From contig NC_092571.1 of the NCBI RefSeq assembly GCF_037975245.1, positions 16,237,917 through 16,301,916 on the forward strand: a stretch of DNA of 64,000 bases, written 5' to 3'. Shown piece after piece: positions 43,077-53,908 of the stretch. The notes under the pieces are model-generated. The model was not told the origin of the DNA, ran no database searches, and was given only the letters and a program-made list of their open reading frames with translations. The position numbers and the translations under genes were made by a program. The stretch comes from Apostichopus japonicus (Eukaryota; Echinodermata; Holothuroidea; Aspidochirotida; Stichopodidae). The first letter of the stretch is position 1, and every line of letters begins with the position of its first letter.

Positions 43077-46000
43077 CATGCATATATGTCCTGTGCTTGT
43101 TTCACTTTTGCCTTCACGTATGTTTATACTTATCATATCATATAAAAACTGGCACGTATTTCATCTATTAAACAACAGCCTTGATTTGCTTTAGATAATA
43201 ACCATCCGATATTCTAACTACTGTGAGAAATCATATTTAAAGAAAATTCTTTAAAAGTGTTAGTCTCACACTCAGTCACTTTCATAAAGATCCAAAACAA
43301 TCTAGATGGCGACAGATACCTTTGTTAGACCAATCAGGCCATGCTTTGCAGCACAATATGCAGATTTGTTCACCGATGCTACCAGACCGTGCGCGGAGGC
43401 CACATTAATTATTCTTCCCCAATCTAGACAAAGAGACCACAATTTACTAAACAAAGATACACGTAAGATAAAAGAAAAAAGAGAGCTGATATTTTGAGGA
43501 AAAAAATAGGTTAAGGATATGTAAATTACCTTGTGTAGGTTACACTCTGTAGGTTATGTTGAGTAGATTACCTTGTGTAGCTTTAGTTCATGCAGGCTGC
43601 CTAATTTATAGATTAACTTTGCAGGTTACCTCATGTAGATTACCTTGTGTATGTTACACTCTGTATGTTATCTTGTGTAGATTACCTTGTGTAGCTTTAC
43701 CTCATGCAGGTTACCTCATGCAGGTTACCTATGTAGGTTACACTCTGTAGGTTATGCTGAGCAGATTACCTTGTATAGTTTTACCTCATGCAGGTTACCT
43801 AATGTAGCTACCTTGTGTAGGTTACACTCTGTAGGTTATCTTGTGTAGATTACCTTGTGTAGCTTTACCTCCTGCAGGTTACATCCTGCAGGTTACATCA
43901 TGCAGGTTACATCATGCAGGTTACCTCATGCAGGTTACCTCATGCAGGTTACCTCATGTAGAATACTTTGGTAGGTTACACTCAATAGTTGATCTTGTGT
44001 AGCTTTACCTCCTGCAGTTTACCTCCTGCAGGTTACCTCCTGCAGGTTACCTCATGCAGGTTACCTCATGCAGGTTACCTCATGTAGATTACCTTTGTAG
44101 GTTACACTCAATAGTTGATCTTGTGTAGCTTTACCTTGTGTAGCTTTACCTCCTGCAGGTTACCTCATGCAGGCTACCTCATGCAGGTTACCTCGTGTGG
44201 GTTACCTCATGTATAGATGATCGGCCAAGAGCTACTCACCATTCTCTTTCATCTTTGGCAACAAATACTTGATGAGCAAAAATGCAGATGTTAGATTAAC
44301 ATTCATAAGAAGATTCCATTTTTCCAAAGGGAAATCCTCTACTGGAACAACATACTGAGCTCCTGCCAGAAAAGAATAAAGAAAAGAAAAAAAAACATAA
44401 AAAAATAAACATTTTGCATTTATTTAGCCTTTGCATCCTCAATGTTATAGCACAAATGAACAAAAGCACAACGTTACTGCCAACATGATAAAAAATATAT
44501 AGGCCTATTAACATACTTTTTCAAAGTCATAAATTAAAAGTCACCTGTTATAACCCTCAAATTTTGCCTTTTGAAATTGCTCAAAGTTTCAAAAAGTACC
44601 TCCCTGTAGGCTCTCCATTAAGCTCTTCTTATATATTTTAGGCAACTGTTTCTGTTGGTAAAACTACTCTGAGAATGTCAGTATGTAAAGAAATAAAGAT
44701 ATTTAATGTTTCATTTACAACACATTCTTCTAATTTCTATCCCATTTTTGGGGACAACATATTGATCCTTCATTAAAAGTAGGTAAAACTTTGAAACTTT
44801 GGATGTCGATGAGAATATGAAAACGGTATCACATCAGCCAAAATATAAATTTCAAACAGCTTTTTAATTTTGGGATGCCAGTTGGTACTGACTTAGCAAA
44901 ACAATGTACTTTGTAAAAATTTAAAATATTACCAAAAACAAAACGTCAAAAAATGCTTGCATTTTCCTAATTTTCACTTTGCTTCTTATTAGTAGGAATA
45001 TGAAGAGTGCTTGGGTCATTAAATGTCAAAGACCAAATAGAGTCAATGTTTAGTTGCTCAATATCCTTCATTTGTTGAAAAAGAGATACATGTTTAAGAG
45101 CTGTTTTTGATGGATTTCATTCTAAACTATGTGATTACTGGGAAAACTTAACTTTGGAACCACCTGCCTACAGCAGACACTGGTGATGTGACTTTAAATA
45201 AAGGTAAACCTCGAATGCTACGATACTTGCAGAAACAATTAGATTTAGTTGAAATTAAAAAGTCAAATTTATCAACTATCCTTTTTAACAAAAGCCTTGT
45301 TCCCTTGCACATCAATTCATTTTGAGTGTAAGGTTTAATCCATCCGTACAAAAAGTAATTCTGTTTTGTCTGTTTTTAGAAGATCAAATTTCAATATAAA
45401 TGTGAAAATCTCGATTTTTCTTTCCCATTCAAATTGGAATTGAAAATTTATCAAATAGTCTAACCTGCATTGTTCACTAGAATATCAATTCCTTTTGGGT
45501 GTAACTTCAAGGCTTCCTTGCAAAGAGTGTGTACTTCTTCCGGTCTCTGGAGATCAGCTTCTAGTGAGTGAACGGATATATTTCCGTGTCCAGCGCTGCA
45601 GAGAAAAGAAAAGCGCAGAGACAACTGTTTCTGTTACCTCTTGTCTTTTAATAGGCAGGATTCTATTTATTCGTCACGTCCAGTGTTTGTGGCCTTGTGT
45701 TATGTGAACCTCTGTGATTAATGGACATGGGGTGTCTTCTCAGGTGAATAATTTAGAGATTATTATTTTATAATAAAAATTTGGGGTCTGTTCTTTTGGT
45801 AGTAAACACAGAGCACTTCGAAGGAAAGCTATGCGTATCACTTAGTGTGAAACATGCTGGCTGTCAGGGACGTGATTGCTAGGGAGCACACAATATAAAC
45901 AACTTCTGATGTAAATGAAACAAGGCATAATGCTTCATGATAGGTTAGGCGTGGATGATGTGCCCTACATGGTTAATGGATTGAATGTTTGCGGTGCAAT

Positions 46001-46259
46001 CAGTGTAGCACACTATCAAGGATTACCACGTTTTGGAAGACAAATTAAAATATGGAAAAAAAATTCAGGAGATTTTGCAACACAGATGAAATTTATGATA
46101 TAAAAGGTACCTTTTAATATCTGTGAGACACTGTTCGATGGTAGCAGCCGATCCGAGACCAGTCATAATGATGTGACACCCCCTGGATGCGAGTACCTTG
46201 GCTGTTGCCAAACCTATCCCGGAGGTAGAGCCTGTCACCAAGGCAGAAAGGCCATTCAT
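38747..46259 (-). CDS. D-3-hydroxybutyrate dehydrogenase, bacterial-type SDR (eight exons)
   Basis: Exons in transcription order are 46259-46111, 45595-45465, 44362-44240, 43423-43320, 42781-42709, 42515-42454, 41077-41027 and 38839-38747. All have AG/GT borders and matching phases, giving 786 nt, 261 residues plus stop. It is a classical short-chain dehydrogenase: cofactor motif TGSTSGIG (residues 9-16), NNAG (91-94), Asn116, Ser144, Tyr157 and Lys161 as catalytic tetrad, and C-terminal SIDGGW. The blocks [24 protein letters not shown] and NAICPGW match bacterial D-3-hydroxybutyrate dehydrogenase (NAD-dependent oxidation to acetoacetate). Substrate-contact residues Gln96, His146, Lys154, Trp189, Gln198 and Trp258 are kept with the expected spacing. 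Length fits the bacterial family (about 255-260), not mitochondrial BDH1 (longer) or BDH2. No targeting peptide is present, so it is probably cytosolic. The start ATG lies 12 nt inside an exon whose acceptor (cttcag) suggests an upstream non-coding exon. Confidence 0.9.
39355..39946 (-). repeat. AGGTCA-type minisatellite plus (CA)n, reverse orientation
   Basis: Reverse-complement family of 31265-31960. About four units carry tgacctttaacctcc, gatgacctttg, atttgacctccc and gagatatcgtgtttacaag, followed by a (CA)n tract (39888-39946). It lies in the last intron of the dehydrogenase gene. Confidence 0.85.
40250..40331 (+). repeat. tRNA-like pseudogene or SINE head, class II type
   Basis: A-box-like TGGTGCAGTGGTTAG (40258-40272) and B-box-like GTTCAATTCC (40314-40323) flank a perfect 6-bp stem AGACAA-ACTCC-TTGTCT, which looks like the long variable arm of Ser/Leu tRNAs. 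The acceptor stem is not convincing, so a functional tRNA is unlikely. Confidence 0.5.
40425..40500 (+). repeat. tRNA-like sequence 2
   Basis: A-box-like ATGGTGTAATCGGTAG (40435-40450) and B-box GGTTCAAGTCC (40484-40494) at tRNA spacing. Decayed stems suggest a SINE remnant or pseudogene. Confidence 0.45.
40517..40647. repeat. Minisatellite, three units of 40-49 bp
   Basis: Units begin at 40517, 40557 and 40606 and share ggac, ttgccagcacccctcc, cctgacaaggttcccaag. The array sits between two tRNA-like sequences. Confidence 0.88.
40690..40762 (+). repeat. tRNA-like sequence 3
   Basis: A-box-like TGGTCTAGTGATAG (40703-40716) and B-box GGTTCGATACC (40746-40756), spaced as in tRNA genes. The acceptor stem is weak. 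Confidence 0.45.
40822..40852. repeat. (CA)n microsatellite
   Basis: An imperfect CA/CG tract. Just downstream is caaaggttacgattatcat (40868-40886), an exact copy of 39968-39986, which also follows a (CA)n tract, 900 bp away. Confidence 0.85.
41027..41077 (-). CDS. Dehydrogenase exon 7
   Basis: Acceptor aatatttacag, donor gtaagg, 51 nt, phase 0 to 0. It encodes the [17 protein letters not shown] segment, which corresponds to the SEKQPSLQFVTPEQ region of bacterial enzymes. Confidence 0.85.
42454..42515 (-). CDS. Dehydrogenase exon 6
   Basis: Acceptor atcctcaacag, donor gtaata, 62 nt, phase 1 to 0. It encodes LVQKQLDDI and part of the substrate lid. Confidence 0.88.
42709..42781 (-). CDS. Dehydrogenase exon 5
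   Basis: Acceptor gcattcag, donor gtaagt, 73 nt, phase 0 to 1. It encodes [14 protein letters not shown], the PG motif contacting the nicotinamide. Confidence 0.92.
42995..43072. repeat. (TA)n microsatellite in dehydrogenase intron 4
   Basis: About 39 uninterrupted TA units in the intron between the active-site exon (ending 43320) and exon 5 (starting 42781). Confidence 0.97.
43320..43423 (-). CDS. Dehydrogenase exon 4 (active site)
   Basis: Acceptor ctttgtctag, donor gtatct, 104 nt, phase 1 to 0. It carries Ser144 (VASAHG), Tyr157 and Lys161 (SAYCAAKHG). Confidence 0.93.
43524..44213. repeat. 14-bp minisatellite in dehydrogenase intron 3
   Basis: About 690 bp built from variants of gcaggttacctcat. 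The regular 14-bp periodicity is clearest at 43890-43960 and 44030-44090, with higher-order blocks containing ttgtgtagcttta and ggttacactc. It fills most of the intron and ends 26 bp from exon 3. Confidence 0.93.
44240..44362 (-). CDS. Dehydrogenase exon 3
   Basis: Acceptor ttctggcag, donor gtgagt, 123 nt, phase 1 to 1. It encodes [16 protein letters not shown] and NVNLTSAF, which include substrate-contact Gln96 and catalytic Asn116. Confidence 0.92.
45465..45595 (-). CDS. Dehydrogenase exon 2
   Basis: Acceptor ttctctgcag, donor gttaga, 131 nt, phase 2 to 1. It encodes the ADL segment near the adenine pocket and GIDILVNNA. Confidence 0.92.
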
Positions 46260-46271
46260 CTTAGTAACTCC
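46111..46271 (-). CDS. Dehydrogenase exon 1 coding (NAD-binding start)
   Basis: Coding runs from 46259 (ATG) to 46111, phase 0 to 2, with donor gtacct. It carries the Rossmann glycine motif TGSTSGIG. Twelve untranslated bases (46271-46260) precede the ATG after a plausible acceptor (ttaatcttcag). Confidence 0.9.
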
Positions 46272-47700
46272 CTGAAGATTAAGAATGGGGAGAAATTAAG
46301 AGTAGTTAGTCATGTGATCAGGCAGCAACCAAGAGACTCACATAGTTGTCAACATGTGTTCTTTTTTATTTAAAACAAAAGGCCAAACATTAAGCTGTGT
46401 CTTCTTTCCTCTAAGTCATTGCTGCCAATTATCTTACCTATTTTCTGGCAAAATCCAAAGATGAATCTTAAGAAGTGACATTCATGTGTATTGATTACAT
46501 TTTGCATTGATCAAAAGAATTTACATAGAGAAAACAGTAACTGTTTTACATTTCACAAGTAGTCACCATGCGACCATTTCCCAGTATTATACTTGCTGAA
46601 GGCAAATCTTTGCCAAAGCTACATCCATCTGTTTGACAGAGTGTTTTCCTAGCTTATCTTAAATGACTGATAAGGAGTGGCGTGAATTTACCATATAACC
46701 TTACAGCTGGGATGTAATATTTATAAACATGATCAACACATTTTGCATAAGGGACTCATAGACTTGGCCTAGGGTATATACTTTCCACTATTCGTACGGG
46801 TTCCGCGAAACTAGTTAAAAAAATGAGTGCAGACAAGTTGACCAAAACATCGTGGCATTCAACGAATTATAGCCCAAGTAAGTAATGAATCGAATTTATG
46901 TCACTAAAGTGACGTTTTATTCAAGGTTATGAGCGAAAAGTTACGTTTTAGACAGAGAAAATAACAAACCGAAATTCTGCGTTGGTTCAGTCACAGATTT
47001 CTATGGGTTCACTGTACTCCATTTGTAAACATTAGACTTGCTAAAAGCATCTTTTGTTGGACTTGCAAGAAATTATATAAGGCATAACAGTACTACCCCC
47101 TCAATTTCTGGCATACGTCACAATTCTGTAAAGTCACACATTGTGATTATTATGTTTTTGGAAAACCAGATGCCCGTACTTAATTAAAATTAGTTGTGTC
47201 GCGTCGCCCTCCCAATACCCCCCTCCCTCCCCACACCCACTTTATATCCCTTCAGTTTTTTTTTCAATCCTATTTGGCGGATCAATGTCTATTTAGCAGT
47301 TATCATTATTCTGTTTTGAGATGATTAATATTATATTAGGTAAACGGTAAGTTAACTGCTTTTACAGCCACTACCACGTCCATCACTTCCTAGGCTCCCA
47401 CTAACACCACCACCCCACCCCACCTTCCCCTCAGTCGGGCTAACTGGAACTATGTGCCATGATGCCAAGTTTTCCAACACTGATGAACTTTGACCCCAAG
47501 TCATATGGAGACAAGCGATTATTGATCCGTGTTAATAAGATCATCTTATTGTAGGCTTTTTTGAACCATTTATTTTGTCGATGAACGCTCATCCCATTCT
47601 CCTCCCATTTGGCACTGTCTATAGTAACCTTCATTGATTTCCAACTTATAGCCGGTTATGGTTTGTACGTATTCAGCTATCTCCAAACAGTAACCGGTCA

Positions 47701-47742
47701 AATAAAATACAAACTCGTCTTTAATAATACTGTATTTTATTT
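47701..47742. repeat. Short perfect inverted repeat
   Basis: AATAAAATACA and TGTATTTTATT form 11-bp arms around a 19-21 nt loop. Either strand offers an AATAAA, but no gene end is otherwise indicated. Confidence 0.5.
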
Positions 47743-48429
47743 CGATCACAGCTTGTGTTTTTTGCTTATAGCTGGTTCTGTTATCTGACTGGTATCGTAA
47801 TATGATCAAGAAAGCTTACATTGGGACTATAGATAAAGGAGATGTTGCGGTACTAATTACAAGTTGCCTTTATCTACCGACAAGATTGCGATCAAAGACC
47901 TAACCACAATACACAAACAATATACTGTAAGAAATCCGTAACTAGGGCGATAAAGTCACGTGATTCAAAATGAAGATAAGCCTGTGCGATGACAAACTCA
48001 ATATAGAGTCTATATCAATCTAGCATTGCCCAATATAAGTCAGGTCCAATCTTTCCATAATGCACCATTTGCAAATAACCCCCCCCCCCCCCAAACACAC
48101 ACACACGCACAGAAAACAAAAGCTGTGTTAAAATACAACAAGGAACTATCACTGCGGCAATTTGTCGAGTCTTTAGTAGGATGTTCAAGGCACTGATCCG
48201 AATTACCCTGAGAAGTTCAAATTTCTTTACTCTTTCAAACAATTGTTGATAAACTTCTATGCAGTCGTTTTGTTTGCTTTATTTTCCTACCGTAACATAA
48301 TATTTAATTTGGCAAGAAACAACTTTACCGCAACTGTTGTGTCACAAACTCGACGACGATGAGTCACTGCGTCATGTGATTGTGCGTCGAATTTTAACAA
48401 CACTGGTAGATTTTTTTCAAAGATTGGGG

Positions 48430-48840
48430 CGGCCCGCGAGATATATTTTTGTAGTGCCAAACTATATCAAAAGTGGCCCGTGACCCCCCCCCCCTCCCCC
48501 CGCTTTTCTCTTCGACACCTCCCCTCCTGAGCAGATAAAGAAACAAATACTTGTTTGACTTTTCCTGAAATATGGAGACGTTTTCATACGTTTCTCGAAA
48601 GAGTCGTGCCGCCCCGAGATTATCGGTAGATGCCAAAAATTAATATCGAAGCATCGATCGGCGCATGAAGAATAAAAATACAGTAAAAAGTAAAGAAAAA
48701 ACTCGTTCGAGAAGCGTATGAAATCGTCTCCACATTTCAGGGAAATTTATTTTTGCAGTGCCAAAGATATCAAAAGGTGCATTGAAAACCCCTCCCACCC
48801 GCTCCTGTTGGACACCTTCCCCCTCCCTGAGCAGACTTTG
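48430..48840. repeat. Shuffled direct and inverted repeat copies
   Basis: A block with tttttgtagtgccaaa, atatcaaaa, a C-rich run, gacacct and gagcaga occurs at about 48437-48535 and again at 48747-48836. Between them another block is inverted: the minus strand at 48607-48566 (tcgagaaacgtatgaaaacg, tctcca, atttca) matches the plus strand at 48703-48742. Confidence 0.7.
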
Positions 48841-50026
48841 AAGGGGGCACCTTGTGATTAGAATCGTTGACACACACAAACTGTTTTCTTTTTCACCGAA
48901 ATTCTTTACTTTTTTGCCTCCTCCAATTTTCAAGAAACTTCTGTTGTGTTCTTTTATCTTCACTTTTCGTGAGTTTTGTTACAGTTTGCTATAGTTTCAA
49001 ATTTCCGGTCACTTTTGAAGCCCACAATTGCAACCGAACAGTAAAGTTTGTTATAGCGACGATCAAACCTACAACTTATAAGTGTAGGGGGTTAACTCGT
49101 GCCCACACAGTAGCTCTTTTGCATTCCACCTACAGGGAAACGTTTCTCGGTAGAAACCGTCCATCAGCCTGTTGGGCAGCAACGGAGAGTATTTAAAGAA
49201 AGTAACTGGCGACTGAAGGTAAACAGGGAACTTATCGTCTTTGAAAGAACGATTCTAGTTAGCTAACAAAACAGGGTCATTAGCCTACTTGCCCAAATAA
49301 GTCCTTATTTACCAACGTAGTCAACAGATTACTTAAATTACTCTTGACAGAAAATGTACAAGAAGAAGAAGTAATCAAGAATTGGACAATTTACTTTAAA
49401 AGTCGCTTTTTGTTTAAAAACCTACTTCCGAAACAAAACGTAGTAAAGGGTCTGTATTGAGAACGTCGCCAAGGCACGGGAGCTCGTCTTGGGCACGAGT
49501 CAATCTTTTAAGCCTTCTGCAAATATTTAAAACAAACCAAGGACGTCTATAGATCTGTTCGACAATGTTTAATCTCTCAATTTATACAAATCTTGTTTGA
49601 CCAGGGCTTGATATAGCAAGGCCCTTTACTTACAGATGAACTGGTTTTCCGCTTCCTTACTTCTTAAATGCCCTTGTTTTTTCTTTTTCTTTTTGGGGGC
49701 AATCAGACTAACCTATTAAACCTGCGTAGCTTTTCAACCCAAGAGTCAACCTTCTCGGCGATTAGACAGATGACGTGGCTATGTCATATCGGGATAAAAT
49801 ACCAGTGGTTGTCTCTCAGTTTTCAGTCCTTCCACCCAGTTGAGATCTTCCACTCCTATATGAAAGGAATATGGAGGGGGGTAAACACCCCTCCACCCGT
49901 TCCACCCACCCCCTCCCCACAAAAACACATACACAAAGGAAAATATTGTAGTCATGATGACTTCGTGCGTCGAATGGCACTGCTTGTCATCTTTAAGAAA
50001 AGCACATCTCCATTTGGTGACATCCC

Positions 50027-50113
50027 TATGTTCCGACGTCTCTATGTTCCGACGTCTCTATGACGTCGGAAAATAGAGACTACGCAACACAGAGACGTCG
50101 GAACATAGAGATG
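50027..50113. repeat. 16-bp unit array switching from direct to inverted
   Basis: TATGTTCCGACGTCTC occurs directly at 50027 and 50043 and starts again at 50059. It is followed by inverted copies (gacgtcggaaaatagaga, then agacgtcggaacatagag). The two halves could form a long hairpin. Related words (ccatttggtgacat, ccatttgggtcaat) flank both sides. Confidence 0.8.
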
Positions 50114-51443
50114 TAAACCTCCATTTGGGTCAATGAGATATAGGATACCCACACGTACTGTGTTTTTTTTTTTAGTTTTGTTTAAATATTTGATATTGTC
50201 CATATACATACGGGGCTGTAGATGGGAGCATGGGATCACTTACATCCTTCCCTCTCATTCCCCACCACCTATTTACCAAACCCATATATTCTTACAACAC
50301 ATGTCGAATGGAAATGATAGCACTAGTGTGCCTCCGATCACTGCCCCATCAGACCCCTCCCCAGAACGGACGTCGGCAAATTGTTCTGGCCCGTATACCT
50401 TAAAATTCGAATTTCGCAACAGAGTGTACAGAGCCTCCTATATTGTGTCATGAAGAAGTCGTATCTAAATACATGCATTAATTAAACTTAAATTTCCTGG
50501 ATCTTAATAGTGGGGGGAAAAACTGGGTATTGGTTTTGCCCCCTCACTCCGAAAAGGCTGGCTATGCGGCTGAATTAACGGTACTCATTTCATCGTAGTA
50601 AACTTGAAACCACGTGGTCACTCATTAATAATTCTGCTCCCTGTATACTTTCGAACTATATCTGTTAGTCAGTATAGATGTGAATGGCTGTACATGTGAT
50701 GTGAAAAATAAAGGAAATTAAGTGCAATTTTAAATCATTATTTTAGTGTCAGGTGTCATTACAAGTGAATTGTGGGGGGGGGGTGGGGGATATAATTACC
50801 ATACAACCACAAACCAACATAAATAACCACGCAACATCACACAATATCAACGCAATAAAACATATATACATCCAAACACTATAGCACTGGCATTCAGATA
50901 TTTTTTGAATTATTGTCAAAGAACATAAATCAAAATACAAATTGTCTGGAAGTATATGGATGATTGAAAACTTGAAAAATTCTTTGAATTAATTTGTGCA
51001 TATTAGGCCTACTCACAGTGAAAAAAAAACCTTCAACATGCAAGTTTGTGTGAATCAGTATTTTGATTGAACCATGGAGGTAAACACAGATTGAACTTAC
51101 TATACTTCCAGTTCAAAACGCAAACGGCTTTTTTTTGGCAAGTGCCATGATAAGGCAACTTATCCAGCGGCGGTGGGTAGGATTTGGAGTTGTAAAAATT
51201 TTAACGATCTTAACGATTAATGGTTTTAGCGGCTTGGAAAGAGACTAATGTAGTGTACAAAGTCAACGGAGTAATTAATTGTGGTACGACCCCCTTAAGC
51301 TATAGCACCAGGTGTTTGAACGTGCGGCCTCAGTTCACACTTGAACGCGAGAATAACTCGCGTGACAAAAATATCAAGAACAATAGTTTTTTATCAGTGT
51401 ATTATACTGAAGGCATCGGTCGGCAATATACTATACAGGTGTC

Positions 51444-51500
51444 GAATTCTATTGTGATCTATTGTTTTGGTGTGGAATTCTATTGTGATCTATTGTTTTC
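51444..51500. repeat. 31-bp tandem duplication
   Basis: gaattctattgtgatctatt followed by gtttt occurs at 51444 and 51475 with no mismatch over 25 bp, suggesting a recent event. Confidence 0.9.
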
Positions 51501-52144
51501 AACGTGCAAGCGCATCTCCAAAAGTGACTTTATAGAATTAACTCCTTTATAAAACGATTATACAGACTCGAACTTGGTGTTCATATTAGCCAGTTCAAAA
51601 TATTATTTTAAGATTGTGGTGTTCTTTCAAGCAAGGTAAAAGACGTGATTTTGTCACAAGTTGTTACAATAGACCGCACGCGCCCCCACCGTGTGAGCGA
51701 CGGGGCTCCCGGTGGGTTGGTCCTGCTGTGACGGTGAGGTGTGAAACTATTTGTGGGGACCATTCATGGCTTTCATTGACCCTCCAAAAAAAAGGCAAAA
51801 CGTTCTTTTATTCGGTGGATAATAAAACAGTATAGTTCCACGAGTTTTGCGTGTTAGACCACTCAAAAGTATATCCGTCAAGTCAGCGGGAATAAATTGT
51901 TACAATAAAAAAGATTCCATTGGCTGCATTTTTCCCCTTCATAATTATTAGTTGAAGCCGAGATGCCACGTATACGCTATGGCCATAACAGAAATCATTA
52001 AATGAAGCCAATGTGGGGTTCCGTGACTGTAGTAGAAGGGATTTTGATCTTCTTTAGCATTATAAACCTGTATTAATTTGGGTTTATTGTAGGACTATTA
52101 TAACCTACTGTTACCAGTTTGTTCATTTCATTACGAGAAATTGT

Positions 52145-52388
52145 GGAGTGTTAGCTCAGTGGTTAACGCCGGTGCCTTTCAATCATAAGGTCCCTAGTTC
52201 GAGTCACTCCAAGATAAATGTATGTCGCCCAGTTACAGAGTTATCGACAATTGACAATTCATTATCATGGACGTTAAATATGAGTCTCAGAGACTGACTT
52301 CGGTCAGCTTGCGGCTTTGATAAGCCAATGAGGCTTCTTCGCGAGTTCCTGCTTGCAGGAGGATCTAAAATACATACATACATACAAA
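52145..52388 (+). mobile_element. tRNA-derived SINE with structured tail
   Basis: The head (52145-52211) is tRNA-like: acceptor stem GGAGTG/CACTCC (52145-52150 with 52205-52210), A box TAGCTCAGTGG and B box-like AGTTCGAGTCA at normal spacing. The body contains three perfect hairpins in a row: CTGAC-TTCG-GTCAG (52294-52307), GGCTT-TGAT-AAGCC (52313-52326) and TCCTGC-TT-GCAGGA (52347-52360). It ends in an (ATAC)n-like tail. Pol III transcription from the internal promoter is expected for the class. The autonomous partner and target-site duplication were not identified. Confidence 0.75.
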
Positions 52389-53890
52389 TGACCCTTTAAA
52401 GAGCTGAGACTCATAAATTCAAGTGGCTGGACTACTTAGGCTAACACATAGTTAATTAGGCCTATGTCAGTTCCTCAAACTTAGCAACACAAAACGAGAA
52501 CATACTGTAAGAGTTTTATGGCCTAGAGTGACATATGCATATGTCACAAACTTGTCAAGGACAAATGGTTTTCGAATACCATCCAAGGGAGCTCTGGTGT
52601 TTATATGAATTTAAAAGAACATATTTGGTTGAGTTCTTAGAATTTATCAAACGATGGATTAAAATTAAACATTATAAGATCTACACTGATGAGTCGACGT
52701 ATCATCAATTTATCCTTAAAGGAGCCTTCCAGAGATTTTTGACCATATTTTAAATGTTCAAATCATAAAAACCGGAATAGCATATAGAAACATTACCAGC
52801 ACTATTTGTTTTGTTTCTTGAACTATAAAATATCAAGACAAATATTCTGCTTAAAATAAACTTTCCAAAAAGTTCTATTTTTTTGGTTTTGTTGAAAACG
52901 ATGTCACTTAAGATAAATATTTTATTTTATTTGATGATGTGAACTTTTGGCAACCCATCTACAGATGGCACATATATACATAGCTTTAGTCCATGAGAGA
53001 AAATAGAAATGAAATAAATCTGCTTACATTTTGTAATTAGTGGTGAAATATTCCCATATTTCCATAATTCATGCATATTGTGGGGGAAGAGAGATTGGTC
53101 TATTGTTGCTGGAACGAAGATTGTAGTAGTATACACATACAACTTTGGTTGCTTTAGGGACGACTAGTCAATCACGATAGAGCGTGGGTGCATACAAATA
53201 TTATTATGTTTATCCTTGTCTAAGATATGAGGAGGCCATCACTTCTGCTTATTCTCGGCTTGTTCAACTAAATCCGTCGTGAAAAGGGGTAATAGCTCAT
53301 ACAGTAATCAGAGATATAACTTAAATATACAAAGTTTGTGGTTAGAATAACCCTCGACATTTACCAGTGTGTAAGGGTCGACAGCAAGGAAGGGAGGGGG
53401 TGGGGGGTGCGGTAAGAGAGGAACGTGAAGGGCAGTTAGGGAGGGGACTCCAAAATAATCACAACTCATTTAATTGGCATTTTCGAATGTCGAAAAAAAA
53501 TTGTTAATGAAAAAGTCAAGCATTCCATTACATATGAGGCACTCGCCGTGGGTGGATCCAGTATTTATACAAAGGAGAATGTGTGGCATAATGTTCGTTG
53601 AAGCCTTCTACTTCGTAAGGGGTGGGGTCCTCCACAGCAAACAATAGAATATGAGACGAGAAATTGTGCGTTAGGCTATAAATTAGGTCTATAATTAAGA
53701 TTACACACATGGTTGTGGTGCTGTATACCCCCACAACCAGACTGGTTCGGCGCCAGCACAGTGGCATCCCTGTATCGAATCAAACGTTTAATAACATGCT
53801 AATTTGTTACAATCATATACATAGCCTGCATCCCTTAGATTGAGGAGTATCAACTTATATGTGTAAAATGTACATGCAGCTCGGTCGGAG

Positions 53891-53908
53891 TGACGTCATT
53901 TGACGTCA
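53891..53908. promoter_or_regulatory. Paired perfect CRE sites
   Basis: Two full palindromic TGACGTCA elements, the CREB/ATF consensus, at 53891-53898 and 53901-53908. Starts are 10 bp apart, one helical turn. No gene start is recognised beside them. Confidence 0.5.

Noticed and set aside
43524-44213. Regular short repeats considered as a CRISPR array
   Set aside because: The unit is 14 bp with no unique spacers, and the setting is an intron of an animal gene; it is a minisatellite.
52145-52211. Functional tRNA gene
   Set aside because: The anticodon stem is irregular with an 8-nt loop and the B box deviates; the structured body and simple-repeat tail indicate a SINE.
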